DNA of 64,000 nucleotides from DATJGR01 sp963787045 (lineage in GTDB: Bacteria; Pseudomonadota; Gammaproteobacteria; Pseudomonadales; Azotimanducaceae), in NCBI GenBank assembly GCA_963787045.1, contig CAWBBR010000025.1, positions 62,001 to 126,000 of the forward strand. Reading direction: 5' to 3'. Each line of letters opens with the position of its first letter. Positions within the stretch are counted from its first letter, which is position 1. The notes under the pieces were generated by a model, which saw only the letters and a list, made by a program, of their open reading frames with translations, searched no databases and was not told the DNA's origin. The translations under genes were made by a program, and so were the position numbers. Of this stretch, positions 36,839-46,043 are shown one piece after another.

Positions 36839-38899
36839 TCAGCGGACCTGCATGCCCGGTACCGCGCCGGAGTCGGGCGACAGCAGGAAGATGTCTTCAC
36901 CACCGGGACCGGCCGCCAGCACCATCCCTTGTGATTCGCCGAAGCGCATTTTGCGGGGCTTCAGGTTCGCAACGACCACGGTGAGACGACCGACGAGCGA
37001 CTCCGGCGCATACGCGCTCTTGATGCCGGCGAAGACCTGCCGGCGCGAATCGCCGAGATCGAGCACCAGCTTGATCAGCTTGTCGGCGCCGTCGACGTGT
37101 TCGGCCGAAACGACTCGAGCCACGCGCAGGTCGATGCGATTGAACGCGTCGATGTCGATCAGTTCTGCATCCGATGTCGCGGTTGCGACTGTGGCCGGCT
37201 TGGCGACTGCCGCAGCACTCGCGCCTGCCGGTTCAGTGGCCGCCTGACCGTCCGTACCGCGTGTTTCTTCGATCATGCGGTTCACCGAGTCGGCTTCGAT
37301 GCGGGTCAGCAGCGGTTCGAATGCGTTGATGCGATGTTCACCGAGAAACGTCTGCGCGTCGGCCCAGCTCAAACCGGGCAGGTTCAGGAACTGCACGCTG
37401 CGCTGTGCGGTATCCGGCAGTACCGGTGCCAGATACACGACGAGCACCTTGAACAGATTGATGCCGAGCGTGCAGATCGCTTGAACGTCGGCGCCGCGTC
37501 CTTCTTCTTTTGCGAGCGTCCACGGCGCCTGCTGCGCAATGTACTGATTGGCGCGGTCGGCCAGCGCGGTGATCTCGCGCACGGCTTTGCTGTATTCGCC
37601 GGACTCGTACCATGCAGCGATGGCCGGTGCCGCGTCGGTGAACGCCCGCCACAACTGCGGATCGTGGATGGATGCGCCGAGTTGCCCGTCGTTCAACCGG
37701 TTGATGAAGCCGGCGCAACGGCTCGCGATGTTGACGATCTTGCCGACGAGGTCGGAGTTAACGCGCTGCACGAAATCGTCGAACGTGATGTCGATGTCGT
37801 CGACCGTGCCGTTCAACTTGGTCGCGAAGTAGTAGCGCAGATACTCCGGATTCAAGTGGTTCAGATACGTGCCGGCGTTGATGAACGTGCCGCGCGACTT
37901 CGACATTTTGGTGCCGTCGACGGTGATGAAGCCGTGCGTGTGAATGCGCGTCGGTTTGCGGTAACCCGAGCCTTGCAGGACTGCCGGCCAGAACAGCGCG
38001 TGAAAGTTGACGATGTCCTTTCCGATGAAGTGATGCACCTCGGTGGTTGCGTCGGGGCGCCAGAACTCGTCGAACGACACTTCGTTGTGTGAATCGGCGT
38101 AGTTCCGGAAGCTCGCCATGTAGCCGATCGGCGCGTCCATCCAGACGTAGAAGTACTTGTCGGTCGTACCGGGAATCAGGAAGCCGAAATACGGCGCATC
38201 GCGGCTGATGTCCCAGGGTTTGAGCCCGGCATCGAGCCACTCAGCGAGCTTGTTGGCAACCTCGGGTTGCAGCGTGCCGCTGAACACCCACTTCTTCAGC
38301 ATTTCGGCGAACTGCGGCAGATCGAAGAAGTAGTGCTTGGAACTGGCGAGCACCGGCGTCGCGCCCGAGATCAACGAGCGCGGATTCTTCAGATCGGTTG
38401 CGTCGTAAGTAGCGCCGCAAACCTCGCAGTTGTCGCCGTACTGGTCGTCGCTGCCGCAGCGCGGACATATGCCCTTGACGAACCGGTCGGCCAGGAACAG
38501 CTTGCGCTCCGGATCGAACAGCTGCTCCACGTCGCGCGTGAAGATGTAACCGCCTTCCGACAGGCGCGTGTAGATGCCCTCGCAGAGCCGACGATTTTCT
38601 TCGGAGTGCGTCGAATAGAAGTTGTCGTGCGCGATGAGAAAGCGCTTGAAGTCGCTCTCGTGCTCGATGCGGATCCGTTCGATCAGTTCTTCGGCGGGAA
38701 CGCCGAGTTGCTCCGCCTTCAACATCGTCGCTGTGCCGTGCGTGTCGTCGGCACAGACGTAGAGGCACTGATTGCCGCGCAGCCGCTGAAATCGCACCCA
38801 GATGTCGGTCTGGATGTGCTCGAGCAGATGCCCGAGATGGATCGATCCATTCGCGTTCGGCAACGCGCTGGTGACCAGTATTTTGCGGGGCGCGGACAT
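36839..38899 (-). CDS. metG: Methionyl-tRNA synthetase
   Basis: 686 residues. HIGH-type motif in LPNANGSIHLGHLLEHI, zinc knuckles around CPRCGSDDQYGDNCEVCG, KMSKS in DGTKMSKSRGTFI, and a C-terminal Trbp111-like tRNA-binding domain from about residue 580 (IDIDAFNRIDLRVARVV). It is divergent from mrp, as in E. coli and Pseudomonas. Confidence 0.97.
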   Translation of the reverse strand: MSAPRKILVTSALPNANGSIHLGHLLEHIQTDIWVRFQRLRGNQCLYVCADDTHGTATMLKAEQLGVPAEELIERIRIEHESDFKRFLIAHDNFYSTHSEENRRLCEGIYTRLSEGGYIFTRDVEQLFDPERKLFLADRFVKGICPRCGSDDQYGDNCEVCGATYDATDLKNPRSLISGATPVLASSKHYFFDLPQFAEMLKKWVFSGTLQPEVANKLAEWLDAGLKPWDISRDAPYFGFLIPGTTDKYFYVWMDAPIGYMASFRNYADSHNEVSFDEFWRPDATTEVHHFIGKDIVNFHALFWPAVLQGSGYRKPTRIHTHGFITVDGTKMSKSRGTFINAGTYLNHLNPEYLRYYFATKLNGTVDDIDITFDDFVQRVNSDLVGKIVNIASRCAGFINRLNDGQLGASIHDPQLWRAFTDAAPAIAAWYESGEYSKAVREITALADRANQYIAQQAPWTLAKEEGRGADVQAICTLGINLFKVLVVYLAPVLPDTAQRSVQFLNLPGLSWADAQTFLGEHRINAFEPLLTRIEADSVNRMIEETRGTDGQAATEPAGASAAAVAKPATVATATSDAELIDIDAFNRIDLRVARVVSAEHVDGADKLIKLVLDLGDSRRQVFAGIKSAYAPESLVGRLTVVVANLKPRKMRFGESQGMVLAAGPGGEDIFLLSPDSGAVPGMQVR

Positions 38900-38968
38900 C
38901 GATGAGGCCGGTGCGGATTCGCGAAAGGCGCGACTATACTCTCAGCCGTCCCGCGTTTGCATCATCGC

Positions 38969-38996
38969 TTGGTTTTTCCTTGACCGAACCTATAAT
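38969..38996 (+). promoter_or_regulatory. Sigma-70 promoter of mrp
   Basis: TTGGTT (38969-38974), 16-base spacer, TATAAT (38991-38996); the mrp start is 32 bases further. A divergent TATAGT on the minus strand (38933-38938) may serve metG, though its -35 is weak. Confidence 0.55.
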
Positions 38997-39027
38997 GCGC
39001 GCTCTCTCAAACCCGGGTTGATTCGTC

Positions 39028-40081
39028 ATGGCGACCATCGAAGCGCTGGATCGGTTCGCGGACCCTTACCTCGGCGTCACGTGGCAATCGCTCGGCGCGC
39101 TGCGTCGCGTCGAACAGCGCGGCGACCGCGGTGCAGGTCGACGTCACGCTCGGCTATCCGGCCGAAGGTCTGAAGGACGATCTGACGCAGCGACTCAGCA
39201 CCGCCGTTGGTGCGCGCGTAGAACTGACGTTGGGATGCGAGACGCCGACGTTGAGCGCGAGCCCGAATCTCCGGGGCGTGAAGAACATCATCGCGGTTGC
39301 GTCCGGGAAAGGCGGGGTCGGCAAGTCGACTACCGCGGTCAACCTCGCGCTCGCGTTGGCGCGGGAAGGCGCGAAAGTCGGCATCCTCGATGCCGACATC
39401 TACGGACCGAGCCTCGGCGTCATGCTCGGCGTGCCGGTCGGCCAGCGGCCCGAAGTGAAGGACGAGAAGTTCTTTCTGCCGATCAAAGCCCACGGCCTGC
39501 AGGCGATGTCGATGAGTTTCCTGGTGACGAAGGAAACGCCGATGGTCTGGCGCGGACCGATGGCATCGAGCGCGTTGACGCAGATGTTGGGCCAAACGCT
39601 GTGGGACCGGCTCGACTATCTCGTCGTAGACATGCCGCCCGGCACCGGCGACATCCAACTGACGCTGTCGCAACGCGCGGCGGTGGCCGGCGCCGTGATC
39701 GTGACGACGCCGCAGGACATCGCGTTGCAGGACGCAGCGAAAGGCATCGAGATGTTTCGCAAGGTCACGGTGCCGGTACTCGGCATCGTCGAGAACATGG
39801 GGCTGCACATATGCCCGCAGTGCGGCCACGAGAGCCACATCTTCGGCGCCGGCGGCGGCGAGCGGATCGCTCGCGACTACGACACCGTGCTGCTGGCGTC
39901 GTTGCCGCTCGCGATCGAGATCCGCGAGCAGGCCGACTCCGGACGACCGACGGTTATAGCCGATCCGGAGGGCCGCCTTGCGCTGGCGTATCGCGACGGC
40001 GCGCGACACCTCGCCGCGCGGCTGTGGCAGATCTCGCGGGGCGCCGCTGCCGCGCCGCGGATTTCGATGACCGACGACTGA
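39028..40081 (+). CDS. mrp: Mrp/ApbC iron-sulfur cluster carrier, frameshifted
   Basis: A P-loop ATPase that transfers Fe-S clusters. The N-terminal MIP18-like domain (ALDRFADPYLGVTWQSL) is joined, after a one-base C insertion near 39131 (GACCGCGGTG), to VQVDVTLGYPAEGLKDDL. The deviant Walker A reads ASGKGGVGKSTTAVNLALAL; switch LDADIYGPSLGVMLG; cluster cysteines in CPQC. About 350 residues. It is followed by dcd. Confidence 0.94.
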
Positions 40082-40109
40082 GCAAGCACACCGAACAACC
40101 GGAGGCACG

Positions 40110-40676
40110 ATGAGCATCAAATCGGATCGCTGGATCCGCGCGATGGCCGAAACGCACAAGATGATCGAACCGTTCGAAGCCGGTCAGGTGCGGACCGTCG
40201 CGGGCGAAAAGGTCATCTCGTTCGGCACTTCGAGCTACGGGTACGACGTGCGTTGCGCCGATGAATTCAAAGTGTTCACGAACGTGTTCTCGGCGACGAT
40301 CGATCCGAAAGCGTTCGACGCGCGCAGCTTTGTGGACCACCGCGGCAGCATCTGCATCATCCCGCCGAATTCGTTCGTGCTGGCGCGCACCGTGGAGTAC
40401 TTCAGGATTCCGGCCGATGTGCTGACGTTATGCGTCGGTAAATCGACGTACGCGCGGTGCGGCATCATCGTGAACGTGACGCCGCTCGAACCGGAATGGG
40501 AAGGCCACGTGACGCTGGAATTCTCGAACACCACGAACCTGCCGGCGAAGATCTACGCCAACGAGGGCGTCGCGCAGATGCTCTTCTTCCAGGGCGACGA
40601 GCCGTGCGAAGTGACGTACAAGGATCGCGGCGGCAAGTATCAGGGCCAGCGCGGCGTCACGTTGCCGCGCCCCTGA
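40110..40676 (+). CDS. dcd: dCTP deaminase
   Basis: A 188-residue trimeric enzyme that turns dCTP into dUTP for thymidylate synthesis. Blocks: SFGTSSYGYDVRC, the CVGKSTYARCGI loop and VTPLEPEWEGHVTLEFSNTT with the catalytic glutamate. The mrp-dcd order matches Pseudomonas. Intact. Confidence 0.97.
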   Translation: MSIKSDRWIRAMAETHKMIEPFEAGQVRTVAGEKVISFGTSSYGYDVRCADEFKVFTNVFSATIDPKAFDARSFVDHRGSICIIPPNSFVLARTVEYFRIPADVLTLCVGKSTYARCGIIVNVTPLEPEWEGHVTLEFSNTTNLPAKIYANEGVAQMLFFQGDEPCEVTYKDRGGKYQGQRGVTLPRP

Positions 40677-40683
40677 GGAACCG

Positions 40684-41736
40684 TTAGCCGAGACGATACG
40701 AGTAGTCGGCGTTCAGCTGCAATTGGCCCGACGCGAGTTGGCGCTCGCCGGCCGGGACGATCTCGCCGATAAGTGTCGGCGCCTCGCCGGCCGCCTCGAG
40801 CGTTTGCATCGCCTCGGCGACGTCGCCGGGTGCGACGCACAGCACGAATCCGATACCGCAATTGAACGTGCGCAGCATCTCGGTTTCGACCACGTTCCCC
40901 GCTTGCGCGAGCCAGCCGAATACCGCGGGCCGCTGCCAGCTGTCGAGATCGATCAGCGCCGCCACCGAGCCGCCTTCGAACATGCGCGGCAGGTTTTCGA
41001 TGATGCCGCCGCCGGTGATGTGCGCCATGCCGGCGATCGGCATCTTTGCGAGCACCGCGTGGATCGAACGCACGTAGATGCGCGTTGGCGCGAGCAGCGA
41101 CTCGAGCAGTTCGCCGGCAGGCATCTGCGCCTGGTCGGCGATGATGCGGCGGATCAGCGAATAGCCGTTCGAATGCGGACCGCTGGAGGTGAGGCCGATC
41201 AACCGATGACCGGCCGCGATGTTGCGCCCGTCGATGATCTGGTCGCGTTCGACGACACCGACGCAGAACCCGGCGAGGTCGTAATCGCCCGTTTTATAGA
41301 ACCCGGGCATCTCCGCCGTTTCGCCGCCGGCCAGCGCGCAGCCCGCCAGCTCGCATGCGCGCGCGATGCCTTTGATCACGCGTTCGGCCACGTCGACATC
41401 GAGGCGCGACGTTGCGTAGTAGTCGAGAAACAGGAATGGCTCGCCGCCCGTGACCAACACGTCGTTCACGCACATCGCCACGAGGTCCTGCCCGACGCCG
41501 TCGTGTCGATCGTGATCGATCGCGAGTTTCAGTTTGGTGCCCACGCCGTCGGTGCCGGTGACGAGCACCGGCTGCCGATAACGACTCGGCAAGGCCGCCA
41601 AGGCCGCGAAGCCGCCGATGCCCGCGATCATCTCGGGACGTTTGGTGCGTTGCGCGGCCGGCCCGATGCGGCGGATCAATTCGTCGCCCGCATCGATGTC
41701 GACGCCGGCGTCGCGATAGGTCAATTGGCGGCTCAA
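40684..41736 (-). CDS. purM: Phosphoribosylformylglycinamidine cyclo-ligase (AIR synthetase)
   Basis: 350 residues, the fifth step of purine synthesis. ATP-binding GTDGVGTKLKLAI, ALAGGETAEMPGFYKTGDYD and GLTSSGPHSNGYSLIR are all present. The start is likely TTG 41736. Divergent from the DUF2066 gene, a conserved gammaproteobacterial arrangement. Intact. Confidence 0.96.
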   Translation of the reverse strand: MSRQLTYRDAGVDIDAGDELIRRIGPAAQRTKRPEMIAGIGGFAALAALPSRYRQPVLVTGTDGVGTKLKLAIDHDRHDGVGQDLVAMCVNDVLVTGGEPFLFLDYYATSRLDVDVAERVIKGIARACELAGCALAGGETAEMPGFYKTGDYDLAGFCVGVVERDQIIDGRNIAAGHRLIGLTSSGPHSNGYSLIRRIIADQAQMPAGELLESLLAPTRIYVRSIHAVLAKMPIAGMAHITGGGIIENLPRMFEGGSVAALIDLDSWQRPAVFGWLAQAGNVVETEMLRTFNCGIGFVLCVAPGDVAEAMQTLEAAGEAPTLIGEIVPAGERQLASGQLQLNADYSYRLG

Positions 41737-41818
41737 GTGGATGTCCGAGTTGCGCGGAGCGCGCAGTCTACCAAAGGCCCATCAAGCTCACCCGCCGTTT
41801 GAATTGAAGTACACTTGC

Positions 41819-41832
41819 GCCCTCGCGAGGGC
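41819..41832. repeat. 14-bp palindrome before the DUF2066 gene
   Basis: GCCCTCGCGAGGGC, perfect, about 28 bases before the DUF2066 start and downstream of a TACACT hexamer (41810-41815). Possible operator in the purM/DUF2066 divergent region. Confidence 0.35.
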
Positions 41833-41859
41833 CCAGTCGGGCCGAATCGGATTGGGGGC

Positions 41860-42942
41860 ATGGGCCGCTTCGCAGTCGTCTTCTGCTGGGTAATCGCTGT
41901 GCTGGCGTCAGCGCCGATGTCGGTGCGAGCGGCCACTGCCGATTGGCTTTACGACGTCGACATTCCGGTGGCCGATCAATCGGCCGAGGTGCGCAGCGCC
42001 GCATTCCGTCAGGCGCTGCTGGTTGCCTTGAAGCGCATCACCGGGCTGAACGACGTGCCAACGACACCGGCCGTGACCACCGCGCTCGAATCGCCGCAAC
42101 GCTACTACGTCGAATACCGCTACCGCGAAGCTGACAACCCGACTGGCGCGACACCGGCAAAAGTACCGATGCTATCGGTGCGGTTCGCCGAGAACGCCAT
42201 CCAGAAGCTCGTCGCGGAAGCCGGCCTGCCGTTGTGGAGTTCGAACCGGCCGACGACGCTCGCATGGGTTGCCGTCAGTGACGGCGCGAACCGTTCGGTG
42301 CTCGGCGTAAACGACAAGAGTCCGCTGCTGAGCAGCATCCGTGCCCACGCGCGCGAACGCGGGCTGCCGCTGGTCGTTCCGGCGATGGATCTCGAGGATC
42401 AGTCGTCGGTGACGGACGGTGTCGTTGCGAGTGGCGTGTCTTCGCCGGCGATCGAGCGGGCATCGGAGCGTTACCGTCCGGATCAGATACTCGTCGGTCG
42501 CGCGACGCACGGTGCCAACGATGCATGGGCGGTGGAGTGGCAGTTGTCGCAACGCGGCACCGAAACGAAATTCCGCTTCGACTCGCCGAACGCAGATGCG
42601 GCCGGCGCCGCCGTAGTCGATCGTCTGGTGGCGGATCTCGTTGCGCGTTACGCCGTGGTGGGCGGCGGCAATCAGGAGCGTTTGCGAATTCGGGTGGACG
42701 GCATCACCGACGTCGCGCAGTACGGCGCGCTGCTGAAATACCTCGGCCACCTCGAGTACATCGATTCGGTGCAGATAGAAGAAGTCAGCGTGAATGCGGT
42801 GATGCTGTCGTTGCATACGCGTACGCCGTGGGATCGCTTGCGCGATCTGCTGGCGCTCGACGGTCGTCTGGCGCCGTCCGAGCAGATCGAAGCAGGTGCC
42901 GAGCGGCGCGTGCTGGTTTGGCGAGGCGATACACGTCAATGA
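41860..42942 (+). CDS. DUF2066 domain-containing exported protein
   Basis: 360 residues. ATG 41860 gives a clear signal peptide (MGRFAVVFCWVIAVLASAPM, ending near SVRA), so a periplasmic location is expected. The mature part begins ADWLYDVDIPVADQSAEVRS, the conserved opening of DUF2066, and includes RITGLNDVPTTP and RYYVEYRY. Function unknown in the family. First gene of a coupled run with the phosphatidyltransferase, hda and a MurG-like gene. Confidence 0.9.
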   Translation: MGRFAVVFCWVIAVLASAPMSVRAATADWLYDVDIPVADQSAEVRSAAFRQALLVALKRITGLNDVPTTPAVTTALESPQRYYVEYRYREADNPTGATPAKVPMLSVRFAENAIQKLVAEAGLPLWSSNRPTTLAWVAVSDGANRSVLGVNDKSPLLSSIRAHARERGLPLVVPAMDLEDQSSVTDGVVASGVSSPAIERASERYRPDQILVGRATHGANDAWAVEWQLSQRGTETKFRFDSPNADAAGAAVVDRLVADLVARYAVVGGGNQERLRIRVDGITDVAQYGALLKYLGHLEYIDSVQIEEVSVNAVMLSLHTRTPWDRLRDLLALDGRLAPSEQIEAGAERRVLVWRGDTRQ

Positions 42943-43544
42943 CGTCGCCGTTGTTGCGCCAGATCCCCAACGTGATCACGGTGGCGCGCGTGTTGCTGGT
43001 GATTCCAACCGCGTGGTGCCTCATCGAAGGGCGTTACGTGCAGGCGCTGGTGCTGATGGCGGTGGCGGGTGCGTCAGACGCCGTGGACGGTTGGGTGGCG
43101 CGCAGATTCGGCTGGATCACGTGGTTCGGTGCGGCCGTGGACCCGCTCGCCGACAAGATTCTGGTCGGCGTTCTGTTCATCACGTTGACGGTGCAAGGCG
43201 CGCTGCCGTTGTGGGTGGCGGGTATCGCGATCGGCCGCGACGTGGTGATTCTGGCCGGTGCCGCGGCGTATCGCCTGATGTTCAAGCACATCGAGTTCGC
43301 ACCGACGCTGTTGAGCAAAGCAAATACCGCCGTGCAGATCGTGGTGCTGTTGTTGCTGCTGCTCGCGTTGTGCGAGTTCCCGGTGGTCAGTTCGATAGCG
43401 GCATCGATCGCGCAGCCGTATGGATTCTGGTTGGTAGCCGCGCTCGCGATCGTTTCCGGCGCGGACTACGTCATAACCTGGAGTCGTCGCGCGGTGTCGG
43501 AGCGGCGTTCCGATGGCGCCAACAGAAGCGGTGAGCCGTCGTGA
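42939..43544 (+). CDS. CDP-alcohol phosphatidyltransferase
   Basis: A 201-residue membrane enzyme with the family motif D-x2-D-G-x2-A-R-x8-G-x3-D-x3-D (DAVDGWVARRFGWITWFGAA then DPLADK). It resembles PgsA-like phospholipid synthases with six spans; exact product (phosphatidylglycerol phosphate, cardiolipin-type or other) is not decidable. ATGA overlap with the DUF2066 gene. Confidence 0.9.
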   Translation: MTSPLLRQIPNVITVARVLLVIPTAWCLIEGRYVQALVLMAVAGASDAVDGWVARRFGWITWFGAAVDPLADKILVGVLFITLTVQGALPLWVAGIAIGRDVVILAGAAAYRLMFKHIEFAPTLLSKANTAVQIVVLLLLLLALCEFPVVSSIAASIAQPYGFWLVAALAIVSGADYVITWSRRAVSERRSDGANRSGEPS

Positions 43545-44248
43545 ACGCGCACGAGGAGCGAACGCGCCAGCTGGTGCTGAAGTTCGCGAGTGAACGGCGC
43601 TGCACGCTGGACGACTTCGAGGCGGGTCCGAACCGGGAACTGGTGGCTGAAATCGGCCGGCGGGCGCGCGGCGACGATTTCGCGGTGCTGTGGCTCGTTG
43701 CTGAATCCGGTTCGGGAAAGTCGCATCTGCTGCAGGGTGCGTGCCACGCCGCTGTCGGCGCGGGGCGTGCGGCGGCTTATCTTCCGTCGCGGCTGATGGC
43801 CGGCGGCGTAGACGTGCTCGACGGGCTCGGCGAATTCGGCCTCGTGGCGATCGACGATGCCGATCGCTGGATCGGCGTGCGGCAGTGGGAGGAGGCGCTG
43901 CTGCACCTGTATCAGCAGCTGCTCAGCCGCGGCTCGACACTGTTGTTGGCGGCGCCGTCAGGCCCGCTGGAACTCGACTTCCAACTTGCCGATCTGGCAT
44001 CGCGATTGCGCGCGGCGCATGTGTTCGCGATTCGTCCGCTCGACGACGCGGATCGCGCGCACGCGATCGAACGCCTTGCGGCGCAGCGCGGCTTCGAGCT
44101 CGGCGCCGACGTCCTGAGTTTCATTCTGCGACGCGCGCCGCGTCGCATGGACGAATTGATTGCAACCTTCGACCGGCTCGATCGAGGGGCGCTGGCGCAG
44201 CAACGACGCTTGACCATTCCTCTCGCGAAGGACGTGCTCGGCCTGTGA
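43541..44248 (+). CDS. hda: Hda, regulator of DnaA activity
   Basis: A 235-residue AAA+ protein related to the DnaA ATPase domain. It lacks the DnaA DNA-binding domain. Walker A AESGSGKSHLLQ, Walker B VAIDDAD and sensor region ASRLRAAHVFAI. Hda with the sliding clamp stimulates ATP hydrolysis by DnaA after initiation. The N-terminal clamp motif is near QLVLKF. GTG 43541 overlaps the upstream stop. Confidence 0.92.
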   Translation: MNAHEERTRQLVLKFASERRCTLDDFEAGPNRELVAEIGRRARGDDFAVLWLVAESGSGKSHLLQGACHAAVGAGRAAAYLPSRLMAGGVDVLDGLGEFGLVAIDDADRWIGVRQWEEALLHLYQQLLSRGSTLLLAAPSGPLELDFQLADLASRLRAAHVFAIRPLDDADRAHAIERLAAQRGFELGADVLSFILRRAPRRMDELIATFDRLDRGALAQQRRLTIPLAKDVLGL

Positions 44249-45324
44249 AGGCGCCGCGCCACGTACTGTTCACGGGCGGCGGATCGGCGGGCCACGTCGT
44301 ACCGAACATTCCGCTGATTGCGCATTTCTCGACGGCGGGATCGACGATCAGTTACGTCGGCTCCGACGAAGGACCGGAGCGCGGTTTGATTACGCCGCTC
44401 GGCGTGCCGTTCTACTCCATTCGATCCGGCAAACTGCGCCGGTACTGGTCGTGGCGCAACGTGGCGGACCTCTGGTGGATAGCGGTCGGCATCGTTCAGG
44501 CGATCGTGCTGATCGGCAGGCTCAGGCCGTCGGTCGTATTCTCCAAGGGCGGTTACGCCGCATTTCCGGTGGTGGTTGGCGCGTGGATCTGGCGGATTCC
44601 GATCGTGGCGCACGAGTCCGACCTGACGCCGGGCCTTGCGAATCGGCTGTCGCTGCCGTTCGTGGCAGCCGTTTGCACCACGTTCGAGGTCACCGAGTTT
44701 CCGGTGCGCAACCGCCCGGTGATTCACACCGGCACGCCGCTGCGTCCGGAACTGTCGCATGGAATTCCTGCGCGAGGCCGGGCGTTGGTCGATGCGCCTG
44801 AAGATCGCCCCTTAGTCGTGGTGTTTGGGGGTAGTCTGGGGGCCGAGGCGTTGAATCGCGTCGTGCGCGACGCGTTGGACGGCCTGCTCGGCTTTGCGAC
44901 GCTTGCGCACGTGTGCGGCCCGAAACGCACGGACGCGTCGTTGACCAACCGCGCCGGATACCACCAGTTCGAGTATGTCGGGGCGGAGTGGGGCGATCTG
45001 CTGGCGGCCGCCGACATCGTGGTAAGCCGCGCCGGCGCCAACTCGTTGTACGAACTGGTCGCGCTTCGTAAGCCGCACCTGTTGGTTCCGCTGCCGCGCA
45101 GCGCGAGCCGCGGCGACCAGATCAGCAATGCCGGTTACGCGCTGGCCCACGGTTGGAGCCGGGTCGTTGCCGAGGAGAAACTCGACGCCGCGCGGCTGGA
45201 AGCAGAGGTGCGCGCGATCTACGCGGATCGAGCGCAGTTCGCCAAGGCGCTGGAAGAGGCGGGACTCGGCGATGGCACGGACGCCGTGGCGGACGTCATC
45301 TGCCGTTACGCGAAATCGACGTAA
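44245..45324 (+). CDS. MurG-like glycosyltransferase, Firmicutes-type
   Basis: 359 residues, GT28 fold. GTG 44245 overlaps the hda stop (GTGA). N-terminal loop LFTGGGSAGHVVPNIPLIAH, then SGKLRRYWSWRN, VFSKGGYAAFPVV and HESDLTPGLANRLS; C-terminal donor site VSRAGANSLYELVALRKPHL and LVPLP. The SGKLRRY and HESDxTPGLAN segments are as in Clostridia/Bacilli MurG and differ from the usual gammaproteobacterial MurG of the dcw cluster. It probably transfers GlcNAc to an undecaprenyl-linked or other acceptor; whether it is the cell's main MurG or a second enzyme cannot be told here. Its end overlaps tetR by 29 bases, convergently. Confidence 0.85.
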   Translation: MKAPRHVLFTGGGSAGHVVPNIPLIAHFSTAGSTISYVGSDEGPERGLITPLGVPFYSIRSGKLRRYWSWRNVADLWWIAVGIVQAIVLIGRLRPSVVFSKGGYAAFPVVVGAWIWRIPIVAHESDLTPGLANRLSLPFVAAVCTTFEVTEFPVRNRPVIHTGTPLRPELSHGIPARGRALVDAPEDRPLVVVFGGSLGAEALNRVVRDALDGLLGFATLAHVCGPKRTDASLTNRAGYHQFEYVGAEWGDLLAAADIVVSRAGANSLYELVALRKPHLLVPLPRSASRGDQISNAGYALAHGWSRVVAEEKLDAARLEAEVRAIYADRAQFAKALEEAGLGDGTDAVADVICRYAKST

Positions 45325-45991
45325 GCGTTGCCGCTGCGGCCGTTTCGGGCGCGACGGAAAAATACGACGCCAGATACGGGCCGAGCATCCGTTGCAGTTC
45401 ATCGAACACCAGCTTCTTGTCGTCGACGTTCGACAGCAGTTGGTAGGCGGTTTCGAGCGCGATGCCGAGGCATCGCTGACGCGCCTCCATCGCAACGTTG
45501 GGGAAGGCTTCGCCCAGCGCCTGATCCAGCGCGTCGAACACTTCCTGGCGCAACGCGTGCGCCTGTTCGCCGAGCGGTCCGGTGCGATGCCGGCCCGACC
45601 ACACGCCGCGGAAGCCGGGCATGTTCCGATAGATTTGTGCGAGTCCGAGGATGACGTGCGACACCCAGGCCGAAGAGATGCCGACGCCGCGCGGGTCGCC
45701 GACGGAGCCTGCCAGATACGCGCGCACCTGACCGCGGTAGCGCTGCACCAACTCGTTCACGACGCCCTCTTTGTTCGCGAAGAACTGATAGAAGGAGCCG
45801 ATCGACGTGCCGGCGCGCGCAGCGATCGCTTTGGTGGTGAGCTGTTCGTAGCCGACCTCGTCCATCAACGTCGCGGTTGCGGCGACCAGAAGGTCGAGAG
45901 TCTCCTGACCGCGCTGCTGGCGCGGCGTTTTGCGGCGCTGCGCCGCTTCTCGAGGATGAGGCGCGTCTTGACAATGTGAGTCGACGCTCAT
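45296..45991 (-). CDS. TetR-family transcriptional regulator
   Basis: 231 residues, started at ATG 45991 (MSVDSHCQDAPHPREAAQRR). The helix-turn-helix is clear: LTTKAIAARAGTSIGSFYQF followed by FANKEGV. The ligand-binding half has no recognised effector. It is divergent from the first diiron gene with 52 bases between, where two operator-like palindromes lie, one across its own start codon, so autorepression and control of the diiron pair are inferred. Confidence 0.92.
   Translation of the reverse strand: MSVDSHCQDAPHPREAAQRRKTPRQQRGQETLDLLVAATATLMDEVGYEQLTTKAIAARAGTSIGSFYQFFANKEGVVNELVQRYRGQVRAYLAGSVGDPRGVGISSAWVSHVILGLAQIYRNMPGFRGVWSGRHRTGPLGEQAHALRQEVFDALDQALGEAFPNVAMEARQRCLGIALETAYQLLSNVDDKKLVFDELQRMLGPYLASYFSVAPETAAAATLTSISRNGR
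45977..45990. promoter_or_regulatory. Operator-like palindrome 1 (tetR start)
   Basis: TGAGTCGACGCTCA, overlapping the tetR start codon. Shares the pattern TGAGyCGAsGCTCA with the second palindrome 29 bases away, as expected for two sites of one dimeric repressor. Confidence 0.6.
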
Positions 45992-46005
45992 AATTTTCAC
46001 GAACC

Positions 46006-46019
46006 TGAGCCGAGGCTCA
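46006..46019. promoter_or_regulatory. Operator-like palindrome 2 (diiron gene promoter)
   Basis: TGAGCCGAGGCTCA, a perfect 6-2-6 palindrome 25 bases before the first diiron gene. Differs at two central positions from palindrome 1. Confidence 0.6.
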
Positions 46020-46043
46020 CATTCTACGTTTCGAGGTGATTCG

